Shown here: positions 1 through 8,797 of the stretch, one piece after another
Numbering within the stretch: the first letter of the stretch is position 1
How the letters are laid out: each line of letters begins with the position of its first letter
Assembly: GCA_900758955.1 (NCBI GenBank)
Contig: CAAETL010000211.1
Coordinates: 1 to 9,205 of the forward strand
DNA from: an uncultured Oscillospiraceae bacterium
GTDB lineage: Bacteria; Bacillota; Clostridia; Oscillospirales; Oscillospiraceae
DNA: 9,205 nt
Direction: 5' to 3'
Made by a program: the position numbers and the translations under genes
The notes under the pieces: model-generated
Told to the model about the DNA's origin: nothing
Database searches by the model: none
Seen by the model: the letters and a program-made list of their open reading frames with translations, nothing else

Positions 1-16
1 AAAAGACGGTGATACA

Positions 17-330
17 GTGTCAATTGAAGCCATCCAACGAATTACGCAGGCCGAAGAGCTTGCAAAAGAGCAAAAAGCGGCCGCGGCCGCACAGGCCAAG
101 CAGCTTGTCCGGGACGCGGAACAGGCCGGTCAGCTTCTCCTGGAGGAGACCCGGCGCGAAGCCGCCCGCGCGGCCAAAGAGGCAATGGCTCAAGCGGAAC
201 AAGACGCGGCTGTGCAAACCGAACAGGTCTACGCCAAGACCCAGCAGGCCTGCGACGCGCTGACGGGGCGGGCGGAAGGCCGCCTGGGTCAAGCCGCCGA
301 CCTGATCGTGCAAAGGATTGTGAGTGTCTC

Positions 331-343
<13 letters not shown>
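17..343 (+). CDS. ntpF: V-type ATPase peripheral-stalk subunit G/H (NtpF-like)
   Basis: This 108-residue protein is the small peripheral-stalk subunit (NtpF in E. hirae, subunit G/H in archaea). It pairs with subunit E as a long coiled coil that holds the A3B3 head still against the membrane sector. The sequence opens with IEAIQRITQAEE, a start typical of the family, and continues as an Ala/Glu/Gln/Lys/Arg-rich helix without prolines or hydrophobic membrane segments, as expected for a coiled coil. It ends near LIVQRIV, also family-like. The GTG start at 17 is preceded only by a weak GGTGAT, and the frame stays open to the left edge, so the start could lie further upstream. The last 13 bases overlap the next gene, suggesting translational coupling. 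Identification rests on composition, end motifs and position as first gene of an ntp-type operon; the family is poorly conserved in sequence. Confidence 0.88.
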
Positions 344-2786
<2,443 letters not shown>

Positions 2787-2809
2787 TTGCGAACAAACCC
2801 AGCACGGCC

Positions 2810-2842
2810 TCCCCCGCTCAGGGGGATCAGGGGCAAAGCCCC
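2810..2842 (+). repeat. Two adjacent GC-rich hairpins just after ntpK1
   Basis: The first is TCCCCC-GCTCA-GGGGGA (2810-2826), a 6-bp stem with a 5-base loop. The second is GGGGC-AAA-GCCCC (2830-2842), a 5-bp stem with a 3-base loop. They begin 24 bases after the K1 stop codon. No T-run follows, so they are not classical intrinsic terminators; they could protect the 3' end of a processed K1 message. Confidence 0.6.
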
Positions 2843-2918
2843 ATGCCTTGCAGCGTTCGCGCCAGTGAAAAAACGAACCGTCCACAGGCGGACATGCGCC
2901 GCCCAGGACCTCTTCCCC

Positions 2919-2955
2919 CGCCGCCATCGGGCGGTGAAACCGGCCTGCAGGCCGG
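2919..2955 (+). repeat. Hairpin plus perfect 16-base palindrome in the K1-K2 spacer
   Basis: CCGCC-ATCG-GGCGG (2921-2934) forms a 5-bp stem with a 4-base loop and can be extended to 2919-2936 through one G-T and one C-G pair. Four bases later comes the perfect palindrome CCGGCCTGCAGGCCGG at 2940-2955, which can form a strong hairpin in RNA or a cruciform or protein site in DNA. Confidence 0.6.
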
Positions 2956-2962
2956 CTCCCCG

Positions 2963-3017
2963 CTTTTGGAACGGCCCACCCCACTGTCCGGCATCGAAGT
3001 CCCTGCCGTTCCAAAAG
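2963..3017 (+). repeat. 13-base perfect inverted repeat upstream of ntpK2
   Basis: CTTTTGGAACGGC (2963-2975) is exactly complementary to GCCGTTCCAAAAG (3005-3017), with 29 bases between the arms. Six bases after the right arm comes TTTTT (3024-3028), directly before the K2 ribosome binding site. The geometry resembles a long-loop terminator/attenuator, a processing hairpin, or the terminal inverted repeats of a tiny element. The arms are too long to be a likely chance match, but the function is unknown. Confidence 0.7.
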
Positions 3018-3028
3018 TCACAATTTTT

Positions 3029-3035
3029 AAGGAGG
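3029..3035 (+). promoter_or_regulatory. Ribosome binding site of ntpK2
   Basis: AAGGAGG lies 11 bases before ATG 3047. It fixes the K2 start, ruling out a start far upstream in the open frame that crosses the spacer. It comes right after a TTTTT run that follows the 2963-3017 inverted repeat. Confidence 0.8.
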
Positions 3036-3046
3036 CAACTACAAAC

Positions 3047-3547
3047 ATGAACTGGATGATTAATTGCGGCACCGCCATTGGCGTTCTGGGCGCATCTCTG
3101 GCCGTCGGCCTGGCCTGTTCCGGCTCTGCAAAGGGCGTGGGCCGCTGCGGTGAAATTGGCGCCACTGTCCTGACTGAAGACCCCAGCAAGTTCTCCCAAG
3201 TTCTGATTCTTCAAATTATCCCCGGCACCCAGGGCCTGTACGGCCTGGTCGCCTGGTTCTTCGCCCTGATGCAGCTGGGCTTCTTCTCCGGTGACATGAT
3301 TAACCTCACCATCCAGGGCGGCCTGCTCTTCGCTTCCGCCTGTCTGCCCATCGCCATTGGCGGTTTGCTCTCCGCCATCGCCCAAGGCAAATGCGCCGCC
3401 GCCGGTCTGGCCATGTGTTCCAAACGCCCCGAAGAAATGTCAAAGGGTATCATCATGGCCATCATGGTGGAGTTCTACGCCATCCTGTGCCTGCTGGCCA
3501 CCTTCCTCATGCTCAACGGCCTGCCCTACGCATCCCTGACCATGTAA
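3047..3547 (+). CDS. ntpK: V-type ATPase rotor-ring subunit K, copy 2
   Basis: This second 166-residue proteolipid is about two thirds identical to copy 1 by hand alignment (92 of 139 ungapped positions). The last 20 aligned residues, from AIMVEFYA to FLMLN, are identical. It has four membrane helices in two hairpins. Sodium-ligand positions are I58, T61, Q62 (IPGTQGLYG), Q113 (IAQGK) and E142 (MVEFYA); the Ile replaces a Leu that contributes only a backbone oxygen. It is closer to E. hirae NtpK than copy 1 is, keeping SAKGVG (K29) and AQGK-AAAG. A nine-residue tail, GLPYASLTM, follows the last helix and is absent from copy 1. Seven cysteines (7, 24, 34, 99, 116, 124, 148) are unusual for a small proteolipid. 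The start is set by AAGGAGG at 3029-3035 and by alignment with copy 1. Both copies appear intact, so a mixed ring is possible. Confidence 0.96.
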   Translation: MNWMINCGTAIGVLGASLAVGLACSGSAKGVGRCGEIGATVLTEDPSKFSQVLILQIIPGTQGLYGLVAWFFALMQLGFFSGDMINLTIQGGLLFASACLPIAIGGLLSAIAQGKCAAAGLAMCSKRPEEMSKGIIMAIMVEFYAILCLLATFLMLNGLPYASLTM

Positions 3548-3572
3548 GTTCGGACCTTGAGAAGTCCCATCG

Positions 3573-3590
3573 AAAGGATGGTGTAACCAT
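3573..3590 (+). promoter_or_regulatory. Split ribosome binding site with hairpin before ntpE
   Basis: The only Shine-Dalgarno-like sequence before ntpE is AAAGGA (3573-3578), 17 bases from ATG 3596, which is too far in linear form. Between them TGGT-GTA-ACCA (3579-3589) can form a 4-bp hairpin (5-bp if A3578 pairs with T3590), which would leave about 6 unpaired bases before the ATG. This is a sequence-based suggestion only. Confidence 0.4.
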
Positions 3591-3595
3591 ACCCC

Positions 3596-4195
3596 ATGAA
3601 CGGCATTGAAAAAATCCTCGATAAGCTCCGGGACGACAGTCAGACGGAGTGCAACACAATGTTGGACCAGGCCAAACAGGAGGCGGCGGAGATCACCGCC
3701 CGATACCAGGCCCAGGCCCGGCAGATCAAGGAAGATACCCTGGAAAAAGGCAGACGCGCCGCCGACGAACGGCAGGAGAGACTTGCCAGCGTCGCCCAGA
3801 TGGAGGCCAAAAAGATGGTCCTATCCGCGAAGCAGCGCCTGTTGGACCGCGCTTTTCTGCTGGCCCACGATAAACTCGCCGGGCTGCCCCAAGAGGAATA
3901 CATCTCCCTGCTCTCTTCCCTGGCATGCGGCGCCGCCTACACCGGCACAGAGGCCATCACCCTAAATGCCAAGGACCGGAAGGCCATTGGCCGGCAGGTG
4001 ACCGACGCCGCCAACGAGAAGCTCCAAGCCGCGGGAAAACCCGCCAAACTGACCCTCTCGAAGGAAACCGCGGAGATTGCCGGCGGCCTTCTCCTGGGAG
4101 ACGGCAGTTCTGAGGTTAACTGCGCTTTCGACACCCTGCTGCGGCTGAATCGAGGGGACATGGCCAGCGAAGTGGCCGCAGTCCTCTTCGATTAA
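3596..4195 (+). CDS. ntpE: V-type ATPase peripheral-stalk subunit E
   Basis: The 199-residue subunit E is the main peripheral-stalk protein. Its N-terminal half pairs with the G/H subunit in a right-handed coiled coil, and its C-terminal domain grips the top of the A3B3 head. The sequence fits: MNGIEKILDKLRDDSQTECN followed by a charged Ala/Glu/Lys/Arg/Gln-rich helix to about residue 90, then a mixed globular part with AGGLLLGDGSSEVNCAFDTLL near the end, a recognisable E-family segment (GG followed by a polar turn and a final helix). Length is normal. ATG 3596 is the first possible start because TAA occurs in frame at 3584-3586. The gap from ntpK2 is 48 bases, with a weak and distant ribosome site. 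The C-terminal half could be confused with F-type delta/b subunits, but the operon position settles it. Confidence 0.94.
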   Translation: MNGIEKILDKLRDDSQTECNTMLDQAKQEAAEITARYQAQARQIKEDTLEKGRRAADERQERLASVAQMEAKKMVLSAKQRLLDRAFLLAHDKLAGLPQEEYISLLSSLACGAAYTGTEAITLNAKDRKAIGRQVTDAANEKLQAAGKPAKLTLSKETAEIAGGLLLGDGSSEVNCAFDTLLRLNRGDMASEVAAVLFD

Positions 4196-4199
4196 ACAT

Positions 4200-4217
4200 C
4201 CCGCGGCGCGCCGTGGG
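4200..4217 (+). repeat. Small GC-rich hairpin between ntpE and ntpC
   Basis: CCCGCGGCGCGCCGTGGG is an 18-base palindrome except for one G-T pair (a G-U wobble in RNA). It can fold as a 7-bp stem with a 4-base loop, in the 39-base gap, ending two bases before the AAAGGAGG of ntpC. No T-run follows, so it is not a terminator. Confidence 0.5.
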
Positions 4218-4219
4218 AG

Positions 4220-4227
4220 AAAGGAGG
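4220..4227 (+). promoter_or_regulatory. Ribosome binding site that fixes the TTG start of ntpC
   Basis: AAAGGAGG lies 7 bases before TTG 4235. There is no ATG or GTG near enough to use this site, and the protein read from the TTG matches the family N terminus, so the TTG start is well supported. Confidence 0.85.
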
Positions 4228-4234
4228 CCCAGCT

Positions 4235-5236
4235 TTGGCAAATCCCATCAAAGACACAGACTATTTGTTTCTCTCCACCCGGATCCGTTCCCTGGAGACC
4301 CAATTGCTCTCCCAGGAGCGCATGACCCAGATGCTGGAGTCCAAGACCCCCCAGGAGGCGGCCGATCTGCTGTTGGAGTGCGGCTATCCTGAGATGTCCC
4401 CCCTCAATACGGCCACACTCCACGAGGCGTTGGCCGAGGAACAGCGAAAGGTCTATGCCGATCTCTACTTTTTCGCCCCTCATCCCGCCCTCATTGACGT
4501 ATTTAAGGTCAAATATGATTACCACAATATAAAGGTCCTGCTGAAAGGCGAGGCCACAGGCGCCGACGCCGCCCGGCTTCTCATGGACCTGGGCCGGGTG
4601 CCGGTGCGGGAATTGAAAGAAAAGTTTCTGGCCTCGGATTTCCGGGGCATCCCGCCCATCCTCCAGGACGCCATCGCCGAAGCCAGAGAGACCCTGGGCG
4701 CCACCAGCGACCCCCAACTGGCTGATTTCGTCCTGGACCGCGCCTATTATCAGGACATGTTCCAGATCGCCGAGGACGTCTCCTCGGAATTTCTCGACGG
4801 TTATGTGCGCATTTCCATCGACGCGGCCAATCTCCGCTCCGCCGTGCGTACCCTGCGCATGGGCAAGGGCACGGAGTTCTTACGGGAAATTCTCTTCCCC
4901 GGCGGCAATATGGATGTGGGCCGGGTTTTAAACGCCGCGGGGGCCGGCGGGTCCCTGGCGGATCTGTTCGCCCTCTCTCCCTTGCGTCAGGCGGCCGAGG
5001 CCGGGATTGAGGCGCTCAGGGGCGGAAGGCTGACTGAGTTTGAGCGGCAATGCGACAACGCGGTAAACGAATACCTGAAAACCTCCCGGCTGGTTCCCTT
5101 TGGGGAGGCCCCCGTGGTGGCCTACTTAGCTGCCAAGGAAAATGAATTTACCGCCATCCGGATTATCCTTACCGGGCTGATGGCCGGCCTGGGGCCGGAA
5201 ATTATCCAAGAAAGGCTGAGGGATTCCTATGTATAA
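4235..5236 (+). CDS. ntpC: V-type ATPase subunit C (subunit d), rotor coupler
   Basis: Subunit C sits as a funnel-shaped, helical socket between the K ring and the D-F shaft and transmits torque. This protein has 333 residues, close to the family length (about 330-350). The N terminus, DTDYLFLSTRIRSLETQLLS, carries the usual pattern of an aromatic-rich start followed by an RIR.LE-type helix. KYDYHNIKVLLKG near residue 90 and ENEFTAIRIILTGLMAGL near the C terminus are typical C/d-family motifs (xNE-xxxIRxIxxG). No membrane helices are seen. Translation starts at TTG with a strong ribosome site seven bases upstream. The last 8 bases overlap ntpG, indicating coupled translation of these two rotor parts. 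Confidence 0.95.
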   Translation: MANPIKDTDYLFLSTRIRSLETQLLSQERMTQMLESKTPQEAADLLLECGYPEMSPLNTATLHEALAEEQRKVYADLYFFAPHPALIDVFKVKYDYHNIKVLLKGEATGADAARLLMDLGRVPVRELKEKFLASDFRGIPPILQDAIAEARETLGATSDPQLADFVLDRAYYQDMFQIAEDVSSEFLDGYVRISIDAANLRSAVRTLRMGKGTEFLREILFPGGNMDVGRVLNAAGAGGSLADLFALSPLRQAAEAGIEALRGGRLTEFERQCDNAVNEYLKTSRLVPFGEAPVVAYLAAKENEFTAIRIILTGLMAGLGPEIIQERLRDSYV

Positions 5237-5537
5237 GATCGCGGTTATGGGCGACCAGGCCAGCGTCATGGGCTTCAAGGTCCTCGGCCTGGACGTCTTT
5301 CCGGTGGAGGAGGCTGAGGAGGCCCGGCATGCCCTCCACCAGTTGGCCCGGGAAGACTACGCCATTATCTATCTCACGGAACAGCTTGCTGTGCAACTGG
5401 ACGCGGAGGTGCAGCGCTATAAGGACCAGCTCACCCCGGCCATTATTCTGATTCCCGGCAAAGAGGGGGCTCTGGGCATTGGCATGCAAAACGTCTCCCG
5501 GGCGGTGGAACGCGCCATCGGCGCGGACATTCTGTAA
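5229..5537 (+). CDS. ntpG: V-type ATPase subunit F (NtpG), central shaft
   Basis: This 102-residue protein is the small shaft subunit, called NtpG in E. hirae and subunit F elsewhere. It binds subunit D and stimulates ATPase activity. It shows the Rossmann-like pattern of the family: MYKIAVMGDQASVMGFKVLGLDVFPV (first strand and turn), DYAIIYLTEQLA in the middle, and PAIILIPGKEGALGIG near the end, the GF/GLxV and IPxxxG-type landmarks of F subunits. Length matches (about 100). The ATG is preceded by GAGGGA at 5218-5223 and overlaps the end of ntpC by 8 bases, as often seen for the C-F pair. A 96-base gap containing two hairpins separates it from ntpA. Confidence 0.95.
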   Translation: MYKIAVMGDQASVMGFKVLGLDVFPVEEAEEARHALHQLAREDYAIIYLTEQLAVQLDAEVQRYKDQLTPAIILIPGKEGALGIGMQNVSRAVERAIGADIL

Positions 5538-5542
5538 CATTC

Positions 5543-5560
5543 GCCGGTTTACAAACCGGC
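5543..5560 (+). repeat. Perfect hairpin just after ntpG
   Basis: GCCGGTTTACAAACCGGC is an inverted repeat of 8-base arms around AC; as RNA it would form a 7-bp stem with a 4-base loop (TACA). It begins five bases after the ntpG stop codon. No T-run follows, so a 3'-end stabiliser or processing element is more likely than a terminator. Confidence 0.6.
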
Positions 5561-5577
5561 ATCCAATACTGATAACA

Positions 5578-5611
5578 CGTCAATTGACGGCGGCATTTTC
5601 TCCGTCAATTG
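5578..5611 (+). repeat. Overlapping palindrome and inverted repeat built on CGTCAATTG
   Basis: CGTCAATTGACG (5578-5589) is a perfect 12-base palindrome. CAATTGACGG (5581-5590) also pairs perfectly with CCGTCAATTG (5602-5611) across an 11-base loop. CGTCAATTG therefore occurs twice in direct orientation, 25 bases apart (5578-5586 and 5603-5611). The two foldings are mutually exclusive. It could be a regulator binding site or an RNA switch-like hairpin before ntpA; its right arm ends six bases before the ribosome site. Confidence 0.6.
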
Positions 5612-5633
5612 TCCGGAAAGAAGGTAAGACGAC

Positions 5634-7409
5634 TTGAGCGGAAAAATTGTCAAGGTTTCCGGCCCCCTGGTGGTCGCCACCGGTCTGGCCGATGCCAATA
5701 TGGCCGACGTGGTCCGCGTGGGAGAGCAGCGCCTGATCGGCGAAATCCTCACCATGACCGGGGACTCCGCCTCCATCCAGGTCTATGAGGAGACCTCCGG
5801 CCTGGGCCCCGGCGCCAACGTGGAGACCACCGGCGCCCCCCTTTCCGTGGAGCTGGGCCCCGGCCTGATTGAGACCATTTACGACGGCATCCAGCGTCCT
5901 CTGGAAAAGATTATGGAGAAGACCGGCGCCACCATCACCCGCGGCGTAGAGGTTCCCGCCCTGGACCGAGAGAAAACGTGGTCCTTCATTCCTGCGGTGG
6001 AAGTGGGGGAAAAGGTGATGGGGGGCGATGTCATCGGCACCGTCCGCGAGACCCCCGTGGTGCTCCATAAAATCATGATCCCGCCCCGCATGGCGGGGAC
6101 CATCGTCTCCATCGAGTCGGGCGACTTCACCGTGGAGGAAACGGTGGCGGTGCTGGAAACCGACAAAGGCGAAAAGGTCCCTCTGACCATGCTCCAGCGT
6201 TGGCCCGTCCGTGTGGGCCGGCCCTATAAGCGCAAGTATCCCCCCCAGACCCCCCTGTGCTCCGGCCAGCGGATCATCGACACCCTGTTTCCCCTGGCAA
6301 AGGGCGGCACCGCCGCGGTACCCGGCCCCTTCGGTTCGGGCAAAACCGTGGTGCAGCACCAGTTGGCCAAGTGGTCCGACGTGGACATTGTGGTCTACAT
6401 CGGCTGCGGCGAGCGCGGCAACGAGATGACCGACGTTCTGCGGGAATTCCCGGAACTGACGGACCCCCGCACCGGCGAATCTCTGATGAAGCGGACCGTG
6501 CTCATCGCCAACACCTCCGACATGCCCGTGGCCGCCCGTGAGGCCTCCATCTACACCGGCATCACCATCGCGGAGTACTTCCGGGATATGGGCTATGACG
6601 TGGCCGTCATCGCCGACTCCACCTCCCGCTGGGCCGAGGCCCTTCGTGAGATGTCCGGCCGGTTGGAAGAGATGCCCGGCGAAGAGGGTTACCCCGCCTA
6701 TCTGGGTTCCCGCCTGGCCCAGTTTTACGAACGGGCCGGCGTGGTGGAGGTCATCGGTTCCAGCGAAGAGAAACGGGGATCCCTGACCGCCGTGGGCGCG
6801 GTCTCTCCTCCCGGCGGCGACCTCTCCGAGCCCGTCTCCCAGGCCACCATGCGCATTGTTAAGGTGTTCTGGGCCTTGGACTCCGGCCTGGCTTACCGCC
6901 GGCACTTCCCCGCCATCAACTGGCTCCGCTCCTACTCCCTGTATTTGGACGCCCTTCAGGAGTGGTTTGACGAAAACCTGGGCCCTGAGTTCCTCCAGCA
7001 GCGGGAGAAAGCCCTGGCCATCCTCCAGGAGGAATCCGGCCTGAACGAAATTGTGCAGCTGGTGGGTAAGGATTCCCTTTCCCCCAAGGACCAGCTTACC
7101 CTGGAGACCGCCCGTATTATCCGGGAGGACTTCCTCCAGCAAAACGCCTTTGCGGATGTAGACAGCTACTCCTCCCACGACCGGCAGCGCCGTCTGCTGG
7201 GCCTGGTGCTGGGGTACGACGCCATGTGCCGGGAGGCCATTGACCGGGGCGCGGATCTGAACGCCCTGTTCGCCATCCCCGCCCGAGACCGGATCGGCCG
7301 GGCCAAGAGCGTGGACGCCGACGAATATGCAGACGTGTATACCTCCATCGGCCAGGAGATGGCCGCAGAGATTGAAGAAATTGCCGCGAAGGGAGGCCAG
7401 GACGAATGA
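5634..7409 (+). CDS. ntpA: V-type ATPase catalytic subunit A
   Basis: Subunit A (591 residues, normal length) carries the three catalytic sites of the A3B3 head. Seen in order: an N-terminal beta-barrel from [13 protein letters not shown] (residues 1-70); the bulge or 'non-homologous region' that distinguishes A from F-type beta (about 110-185); the Walker A loop GPFGSGKT at 231-238 with K237; the catalytic glutamate E260 in GCGERGNE; the Walker B strand [11 protein letters not shown] with D328; [11 protein letters not shown]; and a helical C-terminal domain. All key residues are present, so it should be active. The start is TTG 5634, supported by AAAGAAGG at 5616-5623 and the family N terminus; the next in-frame ATG is too far inside. 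The stop overlaps the ATG of ntpB (ATGA). A weak start codon on a three-copy subunit, preceded by hairpins, suggests controlled expression. Confidence 0.98.
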   Translation: MSGKIVKVSGPLVVATGLADANMADVVRVGEQRLIGEILTMTGDSASIQVYEETSGLGPGANVETTGAPLSVELGPGLIETIYDGIQRPLEKIMEKTGATITRGVEVPALDREKTWSFIPAVEVGEKVMGGDVIGTVRETPVVLHKIMIPPRMAGTIVSIESGDFTVEETVAVLETDKGEKVPLTMLQRWPVRVGRPYKRKYPPQTPLCSGQRIIDTLFPLAKGGTAAVPGPFGSGKTVVQHQLAKWSDVDIVVYIGCGERGNEMTDVLREFPELTDPRTGESLMKRTVLIANTSDMPVAAREASIYTGITIAEYFRDMGYDVAVIADSTSRWAEALREMSGRLEEMPGEEGYPAYLGSRLAQFYERAGVVEVIGSSEEKRGSLTAVGAVSPPGGDLSEPVSQATMRIVKVFWALDSGLAYRRHFPAINWLRSYSLYLDALQEWFDENLGPEFLQQREKALAILQEESGLNEIVQLVGKDSLSPKDQLTLETARIIREDFLQQNAFADVDSYSSHDRQRRLLGLVLGYDAMCREAIDRGADLNALFAIPARDRIGRAKSVDADEYADVYTSIGQEMAAEIEEIAAKGGQDE

Positions 7410-8785
7410 TTCGGGAATATAAAACAATTCAAGAGGTCAACGGCCCCCTGATGGTGGTCAACCACGTGGACGGCGTCACCTACGACGAACTGGGCGAAAT
7501 CCAGCTTCCCAACGGGGACGTGCGCCGCTGCAAGGTGCTGGAGGTGAACGGCGACTCCGCCGTGGTTCAGCTCTTCGAGGCCTCCGCCGGCATCAATCTG
7601 GCCGGGTCTAAAATTCGCTTTTTGGGCCACCCCCTTCAGTTGGCCGTCTCCGACGACATGCTGGGCCGGGTCTTTAACGGCATGGGCCAGCCCATCGACG
7701 GCGGACCCGACATTTTGGCCACCGACTACCGAGACATCAACGGTCTTGCCATGAATCCCGCGGCGCGGGACTATCCCAACGAATTTATCCAGACCGGCAT
7801 CTCCACCATTGACGGCCTGAATACCCTGGTCCGGGGGCAAAAGCTGCCCATTTTCTCCGGTTCCGGTTTGCCTCACGCCAATCTGGCCGCCCAGATTGCC
7901 CGTCAGGCGCGGGTGCTGGACGGCGGCGGCAACTTCGCCGTGGTCTTCGCCGCCATCGGCATCACCTTCGAGGAGTCGGAGTTCTTTATCCAGGATTTCC
8001 GCCGCACCGGCGCCCTGGACCGGACCGTTCTCTTCACCAACCTGGCAAACGACCCCGCCGTGGAACGCATCGCCACTCCCCGTATGGCCCTCACCGCCGC
8101 GGAGTATCTGGCCTTTGACAAAGGGATGCACGTGCTGGTTATCCTCACCGATATTACCAACTACGCCGACGCCCTGCGGGAAGTTTCCGCCGCCAAGAAG
8201 GAAGTTCCTGGCCGCCGCGGCTATCCCGGTTATCTGTATACCGACTTGGCCACCATGTACGAACGGGCGGGCCGTCGCTTACACTCCGAGGGGTCCATCA
8301 CCATGATCCCCATTCTCACCATGCCTGAGGACGATAAAACCCACCCCATCCCCGATCTGACGGGATATATCACCGAGGGCCAAATCATCCTCTCCCAGGA
8401 CCTGTCCCGGGCGGGCATCACCCCTCCTGTGGATGTTCTGCCCTCCCTGTCCCGGCTTAAGGATAAGGGCATTGGCGAGGGCAAAACCAGGGAGGACCAC
8501 TCGGGCACCATGAACCAGCTTTTCGCGGCCTACGCCACCGGCAAGGAGAACAAAGAGCTTATGAGCATTCTGGGTGAGGCCGCCCTCTCCCCCACCGACT
8601 TGCTCTACGCCAAGTTTGCAGACGAATTTGAAAAGCGGTACGTCTCCCAGGGCTTTGACGAAAACCGGTCCATTGAAGAGACGCTGGACCTGGGCTGGGA
8701 GCTGCTTTCCATTCTCCCGGTCAACGAGTTAAAGCGCATCAAGCAGGAGCATATCGACAAGTATCTGCCCAAGCGAAACGGTTAA
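7406..8785 (+). CDS. ntpB: V-type ATPase non-catalytic subunit B
   Basis: Subunit B (459 residues; E. hirae NtpB is 458) alternates with A in the head. It completes each catalytic site at the A-B interface but does not hydrolyse ATP itself. The normal Walker A loop is replaced by SGSGLPH at residues 151-157, without the P-loop lysine, which is the hallmark of B. The arginine finger is R350 in [21 protein letters not shown], the same number as in E. hirae. Other markers are the N-terminal barrel ([14 protein letters not shown]), [20 protein letters not shown], and [30 protein letters not shown]. The start at ATG 7406 overlaps the ntpA stop by four bases, with GGGAGG at 7390-7395 upstream, so A and B are probably translated at linked rates, fitting their 1:1 ratio. 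ntpD follows after 12 bases. Confidence 0.98.
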   Translation: MIREYKTIQEVNGPLMVVNHVDGVTYDELGEIQLPNGDVRRCKVLEVNGDSAVVQLFEASAGINLAGSKIRFLGHPLQLAVSDDMLGRVFNGMGQPIDGGPDILATDYRDINGLAMNPAARDYPNEFIQTGISTIDGLNTLVRGQKLPIFSGSGLPHANLAAQIARQARVLDGGGNFAVVFAAIGITFEESEFFIQDFRRTGALDRTVLFTNLANDPAVERIATPRMALTAAEYLAFDKGMHVLVILTDITNYADALREVSAAKKEVPGRRGYPGYLYTDLATMYERAGRRLHSEGSITMIPILTMPEDDKTHPIPDLTGYITEGQIILSQDLSRAGITPPVDVLPSLSRLKDKGIGEGKTREDHSGTMNQLFAAYATGKENKELMSILGEAALSPTDLLYAKFADEFEKRYVSQGFDENRSIEETLDLGWELLSILPVNELKRIKQEHIDKYLPKRNG

Positions 8786-8797
8786 GGGGGTGGAGAA

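Larger units (their letters stand above)
2787..3046 (+). other. 260-base non-coding spacer between the two ntpK genes, rich in inverted repeats
   Basis: No convincing gene lies here. The reading frame of K2 is open through the spacer, but the translation is Pro/Gly/Ser/Arg-rich, unlike any V-ATPase part, and a good ribosome site marks the real K2 start at 3047. The spacer holds at least five possible hairpins: 2810-2826, 2830-2842, 2919-2936, the 16-base palindrome at 2940-2955, and the long-armed repeat 2963-3017. It is by far the largest gap in an otherwise compact operon. Possible roles are mRNA processing or stability, partial termination to tune K1 against downstream genes, or an inserted REP/MITE-like intergenic repeat. 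I cannot choose from one sequence. No clear promoter was recognised. Confidence 0.7.
5538..5633 (+). promoter_or_regulatory. 96-base gap before ntpA with two inverted repeats
   Basis: The second-largest gap of the operon separates the stalk/rotor genes from the head genes A-B-D. It contains a hairpin at 5543-5560, a 12-base palindrome at 5578-5589 and an inverted repeat 5581-5611. The ntpA ribosome site follows at 5618-5623. The AT-richer stretch around 5565-5577 (AATACTGATAAC) could hold an internal -10-like element, but I see no convincing -35 partner, so a promoter is only a possibility. The gap may be an RNA processing or attenuation point. Confidence 0.5.

Noticed and set aside
2810..2842. 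Intrinsic terminator after ntpK1
   Set aside because: Two GC-rich hairpins are present but no T-run follows either, so termination is not supported.
2787..3046. Insertion sequence or transposase remnant between the K genes
   Set aside because: No transposase fragment and no clear target-site duplication; a small non-coding repeat remains possible but not shown.
5565..5612. Internal sigma-A promoter before ntpA
   Set aside because: AATACTGATAAC has some -10 likeness and TTGACG (5584) some -35 likeness, but they are in the wrong order and neither has a partner at proper spacing.
5580..7427. 615-codon antisense open frame opposite ntpA
   Set aside because: It is the mirror of a GC-rich coding gene with strong third-position bias; the protein is His/Gly-rich with no recognisable domain, and the + strand is plainly ntpA.
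7166..8131. 321-codon antisense open frame across the ntpA-ntpB junction
   Set aside because: It spans two well-established + strand genes and has a composition typical of reverse-complement shadows.
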